Assembly: GCF_900187975.1 (NCBI RefSeq)
Contig: NZ_FZPC01000003.1
Location: forward strand, 186,001 to 250,000
Reading direction: 5' to 3'
Length of the DNA: 64,000 bases
From: Pseudomonas delhiensis
GTDB taxonomy: Bacteria; Pseudomonadota; Gammaproteobacteria; Pseudomonadales; Pseudomonadaceae
A model generated the notes under the pieces. It saw only the letters and a program-made list of their open reading frames with translations. It was not told the DNA's origin and searched no databases. This document shows positions 1-11,303 of this stretch, piece by piece (position 1 is the stretch's first letter; every line of letters begins with the position of its first letter). The position numbers were made by a program, and so were the translations under genes.

Positions 1-2264
1 CCGGCGAAGCAGCGGCCGGAAACCACGCCCACCAGCGGCACCAGCCCGGAGAGCTTCGCCATGCCCATGAAGGTGGCGCAGTCCAGCCCGGCCACGCCCA
101 GGTAGTCGCTGTCGCCAGGGCGCCCGCCGCCACCTTCGGCGTAGAGCACCAGCGGGATGCGCCACTGCTCGGCGAGTTGCAGCATGCGGTCGCTCTTCTT
201 GTGGTTCATCACCCCCTGGGTGCCGGCGAACACCGTGTAGTCGTAGGCGATGGCCAGGCAGCGCGCGGCCTCCTCGCCGAACTGCGCGGCATTGACGCTG
301 CCCAGGCCGGTGACCAGGCCGTCGGCCGGGCTGATCGCCTGCAGTTCCTCCAGGCTGCGCCGCCGCCGTTGCGCGGCGATGGCCAGGGCGCCGTACTCGA
401 TGAAGCTGCCGGCATCCAGCAGGTCGGCGAGGTTTTCCCGGGCGCTGCGCTTGCCGGCGGCGTGGCGCTTGGCGATGGCTTCCGGGCGCCGCTCGTCGAG
501 GCCGATGGCATGGCGTTCGAGGACTTCGGCGAGGTCGGCGCGGATGTGTCCGAGGTCCAGCTCGCTGGCCTGGCCTTCGTCCAGCGCGGCCACTTCCGCC
601 GGCTCGACGAACAGCAGCGGCGCGCCTTCGTCGAGGCTGTCGCCCGGCTCGGCGGCCAGGCTGTGGACGATGCCGCTGGCGCTGGCCTTGACCTCGAATT
701 CCATCTTCATGGCTTCGACGATGGCGATCACCTGGCCGCTGGCCACGGCGTCGCCGGGGGCGGCCAGCAGGCTGACCAGCACGCCGGCGCCGGGGGCGTT
801 CAGGGCGAGGCAGCCGGGCGGTGCCGCGTGGCTGCGCGTGGCCTGTTCGCCGCCGACGCTGCCCAGCCAGCGGTGCGGGTGCTCGCCGCCGGCAAGCAGC
901 TCCGCCAGGTGGCTCTCGATGAAGCGGGTGCTCACCTGGTTGCCCGCCAGTTCCGGGCGGTGCAGCAGGTTGAGCAGCAGCGGGATGTTGTTGGCCACGC
1001 CTTCGATGCGGAACTCGCAGAGTGCGCGGTAGGCCTTGCGCAGGGCCTGTGGATAATCCGCCGCCTGGACGATCAGCTTGGCCAGCAGCGAGTCGTAGCC
1101 GGCGCCGGTGCGGTAGCCGGGGTAGCCGTAGCCGTCCACCCGCAGGCCGGGGCCGCTGGGCGGCTGGTAGGCGGCCAATACGCCGCTGGCCGGTTGCGGG
1201 GTGCCGTCGGCGGCCAGGCTTTCCAGGTTGATCCGCAGTTGCAGGGCGAAGCCGCGCGGGGCGGGGATATCTGCCTGTTGCAAACCCAGTTCGGCCAGGC
1301 TGGCGCCGGCGGCGAGGCGCAACTGGGCCTGGACCAGGTCGATGCCGGTGATGGCCTCGGTGATGGTGTGTTCCACCTGCAGGCGCGGATTGGCTTCCAT
1401 GAACAGGAAGTCGCCGCTGTCCTCGTCGAGGAGGAATTCGAAGGTGCCCAGGCCGCGGTAGCGCACCGCTTCGGCCAGGCGCACCGCGGCGCTGGCGATG
1501 GCGCCGCGCAGGCGCGGGTGCAGGCCGGGGCTGGGGGCGATCTCCAGCAGCTTCTGGTTGCGCCGCTGCAGGCTGCAGTCGCGTTCCCACAGGTGGCTCA
1601 CCTGGCCGCTGCCGTCGCCGATGACCTGGATTTCGATGTGCCGGGCGTGCTCCACCAGGCGCTCGACGTAGAGCGCGTCGTTGCCGAAGGCCGCGCGGGC
1701 TTCCGACTGGCAGCGCGCATAGGCTTCGGCGATGTCCTCGCGCCGGCGCACCGCGCGCATGCCGCGCCCGCCGCCGCCGGCCAGGGCCTTGATCATCATG
1801 CCGGCGCCGCCGGGCAGCTGGGCGAAGAAGCGCCCGGCTTCCTCCAGGCTGGTGGCGCGGTTGGTGCCGGCGGCCAGGGCCACGCCGTGCTGGCTGGCCA
1901 GCTCGCGGGCGCGGGCCTTGTCGCCCAACTGCTCCAGGACTTCGGCGTCGGGGCCGACGAAGCGCAGGCCGGCCGCTTCGCAGCGGCGGGCGAACCCGGC
2001 GTTCTCGGAAAGGAAGCCATAGCCGGGGTGCACGGCATCGCAGCCCTGGGCCAGGGCCACTTCGATCAGCTGGGCGATGTCCAGGTAGGCGGCGGCGCCA
2101 CGCCCGCGCAGGGGCACGGCCTGGTCGGCCTGGCGGGTGTGCAGCGAGGCGGCGTCGTCCTCGGCGAAGACGGCGACGCTGCGGATGCCGAGTTCGGCGG
2201 CGGCGCGGGCGATGCGGATGGCGATCTCGCCACGGTTGGCGATCAGCAGGCAGGTGGTGGGCAT
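1..2264 (-). CDS. Biotin-dependent acyl-CoA carboxylase fusion protein (biotin carboxylase - BCCP - carboxyltransferase), C-terminus outside window
   Basis: The reading frame begins at ATG 2264 on the minus strand and is open to the window edge, giving about 754 residues; the C-terminus is missing. It starts MPTTCLLIANRGEIAIRIAR, the hallmark of biotin carboxylase. The ATP-grasp glycine loop (ALAGGGGRGMR) and the EANPRLQVEHTITE motif follow. The biotinylation motif EAMKMEF puts the biotinyl lysine at about residue 520. From about residue 580 the sequence is a carboxyltransferase beta-type domain (LLDAGSFIEYGALA, later VLYAEGGGGRPGDSDY). The order BC-BCCP-CT on one chain resembles the single-polypeptide acyl-CoA carboxylases annotated in Pseudomonas as acetyl-CoA carboxylase family or probable pyruvate carboxylase. 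Housekeeping acetyl-CoA carboxylase is normally made of separate subunits, so this is more likely an acyl-CoA carboxylase of catabolism. The substrate cannot be read from the sequence. Confidence 0.88.
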   Translation of the reverse strand, partial: MPTTCLLIANRGEIAIRIARAAAELGIRSVAVFAEDDAASLHTRQADQAVPLRGRGAAAYLDIAQLIEVALAQGCDAVHPGYGFLSENAGFARRCEAAGLRFVGPDAEVLEQLGDKARARELASQHGVALAAGTNRATSLEEAGRFFAQLPGGAGMMIKALAGGGGRGMRAVRRREDIAEAYARCQSEARAAFGNDALYVERLVEHARHIEIQVIGDGSGQVSHLWERDCSLQRRNQKLLEIAPSPGLHPRLRGAIASAAVRLAEAVRYRGLGTFEFLLDEDSGDFLFMEANPRLQVEHTITEAITGIDLVQAQLRLAAGASLAELGLQQADIPAPRGFALQLRINLESLAADGTPQPASGVLAAYQPPSGPGLRVDGYGYPGYRTGAGYDSLLAKLIVQAADYPQALRKAYRALCEFRIEGVANNIPLLLNLLHRPELAGNQVSTRFIESHLAELLAGGEHPHRWLGSVGGEQATRSHAAPPGCLALNAPGAGVLVSLLAAPGDAVASGQVIAIVEAMKMEFEVKASASGIVHSLAAEPGDSLDEGAPLLFVEPAEVAALDEGQASELDLGHIRADLAEVLERHAIGLDERRPEAIAKRHAAGKRSARENLADLLDAGSFIEYGALAIAAQRRRRSLEELQAISPADGLVTGLGSVNAAQFGEEAARCLAIAYDYTVFAGTQGVMNHKKSDRMLQLAEQWRIPLVLYAEGGGGRPGDSDYLGVAGLDCATFMGMAKLSGLVPLVGVVSGRCFA

Positions 2265-2321
2265 GGGCGATTCCGCTTGTCGTTCTTCTGGCGTGGAATC
2301 GCTCCATCTTAGGGATGAAGC

Positions 2322-2346
2322 GGGGCCCCGGAACGAACCGGGGCCT
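2322..2346 (-). terminator. GC-rich hairpin downstream of the small exported protein gene
   Basis: An inverted repeat GGCCCCGG / CCGGGGCC with a short AACGAA-type loop lies between the stop of the small protein gene at 2404 and the start of the carboxylase gene at 2264. There is no strong T tract, so termination is plausible but unproven. Confidence 0.4.
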
Positions 2347-2403
2347 CGCGAATGACGGGCCCTCAGCCCGGCTTATGACGCATGGCGCCCCACGCGGGGC
2401 GGG

Positions 2404-2655
2404 TCAGCTGCTGGACGAGGCCTTCAGCAGTTTCAGGGCTTTCTCGGTCATGGCGACGCAGGCCTGGGTATTGCCTTGTTCCTGGGCCTGGGCAGCTTTC
2501 TCCTGAAGACGCATGGCCTGCTCCTGCACGCTGTCGCTGCTGTTGGTGCTCTGCATGCTCTCGTCGATCCGCTGCAGGTTGTCGCTGCAGCGGTCGGCGG
2601 CGAACACCGGCGACGCGAGCAGCGCGGCACTGATGAACAGGATGGTGGTTTTCAT
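2404..2655 (-). CDS. Small exported protein of unknown function
   Basis: This is an 83-residue protein. It begins MKTTILFISAALLASPVFAA, a clear Sec signal peptide with a probable cleavage after the VFA-A motif. The mature part (about 63 residues) is helical and Gln/Glu/Ser rich and carries two cysteines (RCSDNLQ and TQACVAM) that could form a disulfide. It lies 91 bp downstream of the histidine kinase gene on the same strand and may be cotranscribed with it. I do not recognise a named family with confidence; it resembles small DUF5339-like periplasmic proteins. No function is assigned. Confidence 0.7.
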   Translation of the reverse strand: MKTTILFISAALLASPVFAADRCSDNLQRIDESMQSTNSSDSVQEQAMRLQEKAAQAQEQGNTQACVAMTEKALKLLKASSSS

Positions 2656-2746
2656 GATGCGGTACCTGTACGGCTGAACATGACGCAGGCGGCGACTCGC
2701 CAGGCGAGCGGGGCCTGTACGGTGGACTGCGGTGGCCGTGCCGGGT

Positions 2747-4132
2747 TCAGGAAAGTTGCGCGGACGGCAGTTCCACCCGCACGCCCAGGCCGCGGCCGTC
2801 CAGGCCCGGGTGCAGGCTGATGCGGCCCTGGTGGATTTCCACCACGCGCTTGACGATGGGCAGGCCCAGGCCGCTGCCGCCGCTGCCGGAGGCGACGCCG
2901 GGGCTGCGGTAGAAGCGGGTGAAGATGGCGGCCTGCTCGGCGGCGGCCACGCCGGGGCCGGAGTCCAGCACCCACAGCTGCACCTGGGTGCCCTCGGTGC
3001 CCAGGCGCACTTCCACGCGGCCGCCCTCGGGGGTGTAGCGCAGGGCGTTGCCCACCAGGTTGCCGAGCATGATGCCCAGCCACACCGCCACGCCCATGAC
3101 CTCGGCGCCCTGGTTCTCCAGTGTCAGCTCGATGCCCTTGTCGATGGCCTGGGGGGCCAGCTCGGCGATGGTTTCCTCGCTGAGCTGGCCGAGGTCGACG
3201 CGGGTGAAGGTTTCGTGCAGTTCCTCGTTGTCCAGGCGCGCCAGCAGGAGGATCTGCTCCATCAGCGTGCCGATGCGCTCGACGCTGCGGCTGACCTGCT
3301 GCAGGCCATGGGCGAGCACCGCCGGGTCGGAGGAGCGCAGCGCCACCTGGGCGTGGGTGCGCAGGCTGGCCAGGGGCGTGCGGATTTCGTGGGCGGCGTC
3401 GCTGGTGAGGCGGCGCTCGGCCTCCATGGCGGTGCCCAGGCGTTCGAGCAGCAGGTTGAGTTCGTTGACCAGGCTGTGCACTTCCACCGGCGCCCGGTTC
3501 AGCGCCAGGGGCTGCAGGCTGTGGGCGCCGCGCTGGTGCAGTTGCGCAGTGAGGATGCGCAGCGGCGCCAGGCCGTTGTTGACGCCGAACCACACCAGCA
3601 GGGCCAGCAGCGGCAGGGCCAGCAGCAGCGGGAAGAGCGCGCTGAGCAGCAGCAGGCGCAGGGTGTGGCTGCGGTGGTGGAGGTTCTCCACCACCCAGAT
3701 GCGCGCGTTCTCGTCGCGGGTGCTCAACTGCAGGACGCGCCAGGTGATGCCGCCGTGGCTGATCTCGGAGAAGCCGGTCTCCAGGGCCTCCAGGCCGGAG
3801 GGCAGGCCCGCCGTGGCGAACAGCGGCTGGCCCTGGTACCAGAGGCTGTAGCCCAGGGCGGATTCGCGCCTGACCAGCGGCAGCCCCTCGATGGCCTTGC
3901 GGCTGCGGGCGATCAGCTCGCCCTGGCCGCCGGCGACGTCCACCAGGCGCAGGGCGGCCTCGCCGAAGTCGATCATGTCCTCGTCGTAGAGGCGGTCCAC
4001 CTGCCGCGAGGCGAGGTGGTAGGTGAGGGTGCCGGCCAGCACCCAGCACAGGCTCACGCCGCCGATCAGCAGCAGCAGCAGGCGCCGGCTCAGCGAGCCG
4101 GCGCGGCGCGTGCGCCCGGGCGTGGCGCTCAA
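2747..4132 (-). CDS. pmrB: Two-component sensor histidine kinase, PmrB/QseC type
   Basis: This 461-residue inner-membrane kinase has TM helices at about 17-38 and 158-182 flanking a periplasmic sensor of about 120 residues. A HAMP-like linker is followed by the HisKA motif DAAHEIRTPLASL (phospho-acceptor His about 248). The catalytic domain shows an N box (GNALRYTPEGG), a G1 box (DSGPGV) and a G2 box (GSGGSGLGLPIV). The start is a TTG at 4132 that overlaps the regulator stop codon (TTGA), so the pair is translationally coupled. The partner is the PmrA/QseB-like regulator upstream. The specific name pmrB is an inference from the partner's sequence and from proximity to dld; QseC-like is the safer family statement. 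Confidence 0.85.
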   Translation of the reverse strand: MSATPGRTRRAGSLSRRLLLLLIGGVSLCWVLAGTLTYHLASRQVDRLYDEDMIDFGEAALRLVDVAGGQGELIARSRKAIEGLPLVRRESALGYSLWYQGQPLFATAGLPSGLEALETGFSEISHGGITWRVLQLSTRDENARIWVVENLHHRSHTLRLLLLSALFPLLLALPLLALLVWFGVNNGLAPLRILTAQLHQRGAHSLQPLALNRAPVEVHSLVNELNLLLERLGTAMEAERRLTSDAAHEIRTPLASLRTHAQVALRSSDPAVLAHGLQQVSRSVERIGTLMEQILLLARLDNEELHETFTRVDLGQLSEETIAELAPQAIDKGIELTLENQGAEVMGVAVWLGIMLGNLVGNALRYTPEGGRVEVRLGTEGTQVQLWVLDSGPGVAAAEQAAIFTRFYRSPGVASGSGGSGLGLPIVKRVVEIHQGRISLHPGLDGRGLGVRVELPSAQLS

Positions 4133-4803
4133 GGCGCGTCCTTGGCCGGGCGGTCGATGCCGTAGCCGATGCCGCGCACGGTGCGGATCAGCTCGTTGCC
4201 CAGCTTGCGCCGCAGGTGGTGCACGTGGACTTCGATGGCGTTGCTTTCCAGCTCGCCGTCCCAGCCGTACAGGGCTTCCACCAGCCGGGTGCGCGAGAGC
4301 ACCTTGCCGCGCTGTTCCAGCAGCAGGCGCAGCAGGGCGTATTCGCGCGGGGCCAGCTCCACCGCCTCGCCGCCCAGGCTGACCTGGTGGGTGGCCGGGT
4401 CCAGGCGCAGCTCGCCGTGTTCCAGCACCGGCTGGGCGCGGCCGGTGTGGCGGCGGGTGAGGGCGCGCACGCGGGCCAGCAGTTCGTCGAGGTCGAAGGG
4501 CTTGCTCAGGTAGTCGTCGGCGCCGGCGTCCAGGCCGGCCACGCGGTCGGCGACCTTGTCGCGGGCGGTGAGGATCAGCACCGGCGTCATGTCGCCGCGC
4601 CGGCGCAGGCCGCGCAGCACCTCCATGCCGTCGCGGCGCGGCAGGCCGAGGTCGAGCACCAGCAGGTCGAATTCGTCGGTGGCCAGGGCCTGGTCGGCGG
4701 CCACGCCGTCGGTCACCCAGTCCACGGTATCGCCTTCCAGGCCCAGCCCGGCGCGGATGCCGTCGCCCAGCAGCGGGTCGTCTTCAGCCAGCAGGATTCT
4801 CAT
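4129..4803 (-). CDS. pmrA: OmpR-family response regulator, PmrA/QseB type
   Basis: This 224-residue protein has a receiver domain (residues 1-115; acidic pocket ED at 7-9, phosphorylation site Asp51 in VLDLGLPRRDG, conserved Lys in YLSKPFDL) and a C-terminal winged helix (LAPREYALLRLLL and NAIEVHVHHLRRKLG). The ATG at 4803 was chosen over the upstream in-frame ATG because the family starts MRILLAEDD and a GGGGG purine run lies 5-9 bases upstream. The gene is first in a two-gene operon with its kinase. A direct repeat CTTAAC-N5-GTTAAG lies about 90 bp upstream and fits the PmrA-box pattern, suggesting autoregulation. In P. aeruginosa this system responds to cationic peptides and low Mg and controls lipid A modification. 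None of the lipid A genes is in the window, so that role is inferred. Confidence 0.85.
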   Translation of the reverse strand: MRILLAEDDPLLGDGIRAGLGLEGDTVDWVTDGVAADQALATDEFDLLVLDLGLPRRDGMEVLRGLRRRGDMTPVLILTARDKVADRVAGLDAGADDYLSKPFDLDELLARVRALTRRHTGRAQPVLEHGELRLDPATHQVSLGGEAVELAPREYALLRLLLEQRGKVLSRTRLVEALYGWDGELESNAIEVHVHHLRRKLGNELIRTVRGIGYGIDRPAKDAP

Positions 4804-4892
4804 GTTCGCCCCCTTTTCGCGTGGTGCCGCCGCGGCCATCCGCAGCAGGATAGCCGCAGCGGCGGTTTCGCGGCAGAGGCTGGCAGGGCTCG

Positions 4893-4909
4893 CTTAACGT
4901 GGGGTTAAG
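4893..4909 (-). promoter_or_regulatory. Candidate PmrA box upstream of pmrA
   Basis: On the minus strand the sequence reads CTTAAC-CCCAC-GTTAAG, two TTAA-centred hexamers in direct repeat with a 5-bp spacer, 90 bp upstream of the pmrA start. The published enterobacterial PmrA box is YTTAAK-N5-YTTAAK, so the match is good but not perfect. Autoregulation is inferred. Confidence 0.5.
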
Positions 4910-4966
4910 GCGAGGGGAGGTGTTTCCTGTAGGAGCGGAAAGGTGGCAGGGGCGGTTAGTGGTGGC

Positions 4967-4998
4967 GATGGGTATCGCTTCGCTCAACCCATCCTACG
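4967..4998. repeat. Palindromic repeat, type C (GATGGGT...ACCCATCC)
   Basis: The arms GATGGGT and ACCCATC flank a TATCGCTTCGCT-like loop and end in CTACG. A near-identical copy is at 56295-56326. The element sits between genes and is of the REP class. Confidence 0.7.
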
Positions 4999-5031
4999 GG
5001 AGCTCGCCGGGTTGTTGTGTGCCGGGGCAAC

Positions 5032-5059
5032 GGCGGATAACCGCGAACGGTTATTCGCC
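5032..5059. repeat. Palindromic repeat, type B (GGCGGATAACCG...)
   Basis: This 28-bp imperfect palindrome, with GGCGGATAACCG at its left and CGGTTATTCGCC at its right, is followed by CTACG. Other copies lie at 14933-14960 and 56259-56286. Confidence 0.75.
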
Positions 5060-5107
5060 CTACGTGAATCGCGGGCGGAGTCCGCTGTTTTCAATAGACA
5101 GTTGCTC

Positions 5108-7921
<2,814 letters not shown>

Positions 7922-8009
7922 GGCGGCTCCAGTCATCATCGGTGAGCGTGGACCGCTGGACGGCCCATCGGTGTTCTTTTGGGTCGAACGCGCGGGGGGC
8001 ACGTTCTTT

Positions 8010-8082
8010 TGTAGGAGCGAGCTTGCTCGCGAACCCGGCGGGCTCGGCGCTGGGCAGGTTCGCGAGCAAGCTCGCTCCTACA
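8010..8082. repeat. REP pair (BIME) between lldD and dld
   Basis: Two REP units face each other: GTAGGAGCGAGCTTGCTCG at the left (from 8011) and its perfect complement at the right (to 8081), 24 bp of inverted repeat in all with a 25-bp spacer. The unit is the well-known Pseudomonas GTAGGAGCGAGCTTGCTCGC REP. Because it lies inside the operon it may tune expression or stability of the dld part of the mRNA. Confidence 0.9.
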
Positions 8083-8093
8083 GGGGGGCGCCT

Positions 8094-9239
8094 TCAGGCG
8101 CCGAGTTCGCGCACCAGCGAGTCGCGGGTGATTTCGCTGATCGACTTGGCGCCGGTGAGCACCATGGCCACGCGCATTTCCTTCTCGATCAGCTCCAGCA
8201 GGTTGCGCACGCCGGCCTCGCCATCCACCGCCAGGGCGTAGAGGAAGGCGCGGCCGAGCAGCACGCTGTCGGCGCCCAGGGCGATCATGCGGACCACGTC
8301 CAGGCCGTTGCGGATGCCGGAGTCGGCGAGGATGGTCAGGTCGCCCTTCACTGCGTCGGCGATGGCCGGCAGGGCGCGGGCGCTGGACAGCACGCCGTCG
8401 AGCTGGCGGCCGCCGTGGTTGGACACGACTATGCCGTCGGCGCCGAATTTCACCGCGTCCCTGGCGTCTTCCGGGTCGAGGATGCCCTTGATCACCATCG
8501 GGCCTTCCCAGAAGTCGCGGATCCACTCCAGGTCCTTCCAGGAAATCGACGGGTCGAAGTTGGCGCCCAGCCAGCCGATGTAGTCGGCCAGGCCCGTGGG
8601 GTTGCCGCGGTACCTGGAGATGTTGCCCAGGTCGTGGGGGCGGCCCAGCAGGCCGACGTCCAGCGCCCACTGCGGGTGGGTCATGGCCTGCCACATGCGC
8701 CGCAGCGGCGCGTTCGGGCCGCTCATGCCGGAGTGGGCGTCGCGGTAGCGGGCGCCGGGCACCGGCATGTCCACGGTGAACACCAGGGTCGAGCAGCCGG
8801 CGGCCTTGGCCCGCTCCAGGGCGTTCTTCATGAATCCGCGGTCCTTCAGCACATAGAGCTGGAACCACATGGGCCGGTCGATGGCCGGCGCCACTTCCTC
8901 GATCGGGCACACCGAGACGGTCGACAGGGTGAAGGGCACGCCCTTGGAGGCCGCGGCGCGCGCCGCCTGCACCTCGCCGCGGCGGGCGTACATGCCGGTC
9001 AGGCCGACCGGGGCCAGGGCCACCGGCATCGCCAGGGTCTCGTTGAACAGCCGGGTTTCCAGGCTCAGCTCGGACATGTTCTTCAGCACGCGCTGGCGCA
9101 GGGCGATGTCCGAGAGGTCCGCCACGTTGCGGCGCAGCGTGTGCTCGGCGTAGGCGCCGCCGTCGGCGTAGTGGAACAGGAAGGGCGGAATCTTGCGTTG
9201 GGCCGCGGCGCGGTAGTCGGTGGAGGCGGAAATGATCAT
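8094..9239 (-). CDS. lldD: L-lactate dehydrogenase, FMN-dependent, membrane-associated
   Basis: This 381-residue protein has the usual LldD length. It starts [20 protein letters not shown] at 9239; the in-frame upstream extension is not homologous. It is an FMN alpha-hydroxyacid dehydrogenase TIM barrel with the active-site motif [10 protein letters not shown] (catalytic His275) and the FMN/phosphate loops LADSGIRNG and [13 protein letters not shown]. It converts L-lactate to pyruvate at the inner membrane and reduces quinone. It is the middle gene of the lactate operon, 70 bp downstream of the permease gene, and is expected to be controlled by LldR. Confidence 0.97.
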   Translation of the reverse strand: MIISASTDYRAAAQRKIPPFLFHYADGGAYAEHTLRRNVADLSDIALRQRVLKNMSELSLETRLFNETLAMPVALAPVGLTGMYARRGEVQAARAAASKGVPFTLSTVSVCPIEEVAPAIDRPMWFQLYVLKDRGFMKNALERAKAAGCSTLVFTVDMPVPGARYRDAHSGMSGPNAPLRRMWQAMTHPQWALDVGLLGRPHDLGNISRYRGNPTGLADYIGWLGANFDPSISWKDLEWIRDFWEGPMVIKGILDPEDARDAVKFGADGIVVSNHGGRQLDGVLSSARALPAIADAVKGDLTILADSGIRNGLDVVRMIALGADSVLLGRAFLYALAVDGEAGVRNLLELIEKEMRVAMVLTGAKSISEITRDSLVRELGA

Positions 9240-9309
9240 CTGGCAGGGCACCGGTTGAGGTGGACGGTGAAGGCCGGGCCCCGTAGCGCAGGGGCCCGGC
9301 AGGTACAGC

Positions 9310-10986
9310 TTAGTGAACGAGCATGCCGGTGAAGACATAGGCCTGCAGCAGGGTGATCACGCCGATCACCGCGGCGAACAGCAGGCTGTGCTTCAGGGTG
9401 AAGCGGAACAGGTCGGATTCCTTGCCGACCATGCCGGTGGCGGCGCAGGCCACGGCGATGGATTGCGGCGAGATCATCTTGCCGGTCACGCCGCCGGTGG
9501 TGTTGGCGGCCACCAGCAGGGTGTCGTTGACGCCGATCTGGTGCGCGGTGGTGCCCTGCAGGGCGCCGAACAGCGCGTTGGACGAGGTGTCCGAGCCGGT
9601 CAGGAACACGCCCAGCCAGCCGAGGAACGGCGAGAAGAACGGGAAGGCCGCGCCGGTGCCGGCCAGGACCAGGGCCAGGGTGGTGGACATGCCGGAGAAG
9701 TTGGTGACGAAGGCGAAGGCCAGCACCATGCCGATGGACAGCACCGGCCACTTCAGCTCGACCAGGGTTTCCTTGAAAGTGGTCAGACCAGTTTTCGCAG
9801 CGATGCGCAGGATGAACATGGAGACGATCGCGGAAAGCAGGATCGCGGTGCCGGTGGCGGCCAGCGGGTCGAACTTGAACACCGCCGGCAGGGCGGTGGC
9901 GGCCGCGGCGATCGGCGGGCCCTTGAACACCAGCTGGTCAAGGCCGGGGATCGGGAAGTTGAACACCAGGCTGTAGAGCGCGCCGCCGGGCAGGAACATG
10001 GCCTTGAACGGCTTCAGCGTCCAGATGGTGACCAGCACGGTGAGCACCAGGAACGGCGACCAGGCCTTGACGATCTCGCCGACGCTGTAGGGCGAGGGCT
10101 CGGCGCGCGGGGCACCGCCACCGCCGGCGACGGCGGCGCCGCCGGAAACGCCGACCACTTCAGCGGCGCCGGCCGGCTGCCAGACCTTCAGGAACAGCGT
10201 CAGGCACACCAGGCTGATGAGCGCGGAGGTGATGTCCGGCAGTTCCGGGCCGATGAAGTTGGAGGTGAAGTACTGGCTGATGGCGAAGCTGCCGCCGGCG
10301 ACCAGGGCGGCCGGCCAGGTTTCCTTCACGCCCTTGAGGCCATCCATCATGAACACCAGCCAGAAGGGCACCAGCAGCGACAGCAGCGGCAGCTGGCGGC
10401 CGGCCATGGCGCCGATCTTGAAGGCGTCGATGCCCGAGACCTGGCCGGCGACGATGATCGGGATGCCCAGGGCGCCGAAGGCCACCGGCGCGGTGTTGGC
10501 GATCAGGCACAGGCCGGCGGCGTACAGCGGGTTGAAGCCCAGGCCGACGAGCAGGGCGGCAGTGATCGCCACCGGGGCGCCGAAGCCGGCCGCGCCTTCG
10601 AGGAAGGCGCCGAACGAGAAACCGATCAGCAGCACCTGCAGGCGTTGGTCGGAGGTGATCGACAGGACCGAGCTGCGGATGATCTCGAACTGCCCGCTCT
10701 TCACCGTCAGTTTGTACAGGAACACCGCCGCGACGATGATCCAGGCGATCGGCCAGAGGCCGTAGAGGAAGCCGTAGAACGCGGCGCCCAGGGCCTTGCC
10801 GACCGGCATGCCGTAGGCGGCGATGGCGACGACGATGGAGAGGATCAGGGTGATGGTGCCGGCGACGTGGCCCTTGAGGCGGAACACGGCGAGGGCGAGG
10901 AAGAAGAAGACGATCGGGATCACGGCGACCAGCGCGGACAGGCCGAGGCTGCCGAGCGGGGTATAGATCTGCTGCCAGGTTTGCAT
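9310..10986 (-). CDS. lldP: L-lactate permease
   Basis: This 558-residue polytopic inner-membrane protein begins [20 protein letters not shown], like E. coli and Pseudomonas LldP. It has more than ten hydrophobic segments and conserved loops such as [17 protein letters not shown] and [14 protein letters not shown], typical of the LctP family. It imports lactate (and glycolate) with protons. It is the first gene of lldP-lldD-dld and is transcribed divergently from lldR, with the LldR operator 119 bp upstream of its start. Confidence 0.96.
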   Translation of the reverse strand: MQTWQQIYTPLGSLGLSALVAVIPIVFFFLALAVFRLKGHVAGTITLILSIVVAIAAYGMPVGKALGAAFYGFLYGLWPIAWIIVAAVFLYKLTVKSGQFEIIRSSVLSITSDQRLQVLLIGFSFGAFLEGAAGFGAPVAITAALLVGLGFNPLYAAGLCLIANTAPVAFGALGIPIIVAGQVSGIDAFKIGAMAGRQLPLLSLLVPFWLVFMMDGLKGVKETWPAALVAGGSFAISQYFTSNFIGPELPDITSALISLVCLTLFLKVWQPAGAAEVVGVSGGAAVAGGGGAPRAEPSPYSVGEIVKAWSPFLVLTVLVTIWTLKPFKAMFLPGGALYSLVFNFPIPGLDQLVFKGPPIAAAATALPAVFKFDPLAATGTAILLSAIVSMFILRIAAKTGLTTFKETLVELKWPVLSIGMVLAFAFVTNFSGMSTTLALVLAGTGAAFPFFSPFLGWLGVFLTGSDTSSNALFGALQGTTAHQIGVNDTLLVAANTTGGVTGKMISPQSIAVACAATGMVGKESDLFRFTLKHSLLFAAVIGVITLLQAYVFTGMLVH

Positions 10987-11303
10987 GCTGTTTTGGCTCC
11001 TAATTGTTTTTTGATTGGAGTCTGGTGTTGCGCCGTGTCGTGGGTTTTGCGCCGCCCCGGCGAGGGTTGGCGGCAGGCGGACGACCGTCTCGGCGTATCT
11101 CGCAAAATTGGTAATACCAATTTACAAAAGCGAGCGCTCAGAGTAAAAGCATCCCTGTAGCCTGTCAATTTGCGGGGCTACAACTTTTGTCGGACCGGGC
11201 GATCCAGGCGATCGCCGGGCTTGTTGTGGCCGGCGCCGCTGGTTAGGCTGCCGCGCCTGTGGAACGGGGCCTTCCGCCAGGCGGGCAGAGAGGTGGGGAA
11301 AAG
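10987..11303. other. Divergent promoter region of lldP and lldR
   Basis: This 317-bp region has a locally AT-rich core around 11100-11165. It contains the 19-bp LldR operator palindrome at 11105-11123 and no coding sequence. The purine stretch AGGTGGGGAA just before 11304 is the lldR ribosome binding site. Confidence 0.75.
11105..11123. promoter_or_regulatory. LldR operator
   Basis: AAATTGGTAATACCAATTT is a perfect 19-bp palindrome around a central A. Its core TGGTAATACCA fits the FadR-subfamily GntR operator pattern TNGTNNNACNA and closely matches published LldR operators. It lies between the divergent lldP and lldR genes and should block lldP transcription when lactate is absent. Confidence 0.9.

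Larger units (their letters stand above)
4804..5107. other. Intergenic region between pmrA and dld, mostly palindromic repeats
   Basis: This 304-bp gap lies between the pmrA start and the dld stop. It holds the pmrA promoter region with a candidate PmrA box (4893-4909), a REP half-site GTAGGAGCGG (4929-4938) and palindromes of two repeat types found again elsewhere in the window (4967-4998 and 5032-5059). No coding region is supported. Confidence 0.7.

Noticed and set aside
177..2312. A 711-codon open frame on the plus strand opposite the carboxylase gene
   Set aside because: The minus strand encodes clear biotin carboxylase, BCCP and carboxyltransferase motifs. The plus-strand product is Gly/Ala/Gln-rich shadow sequence.
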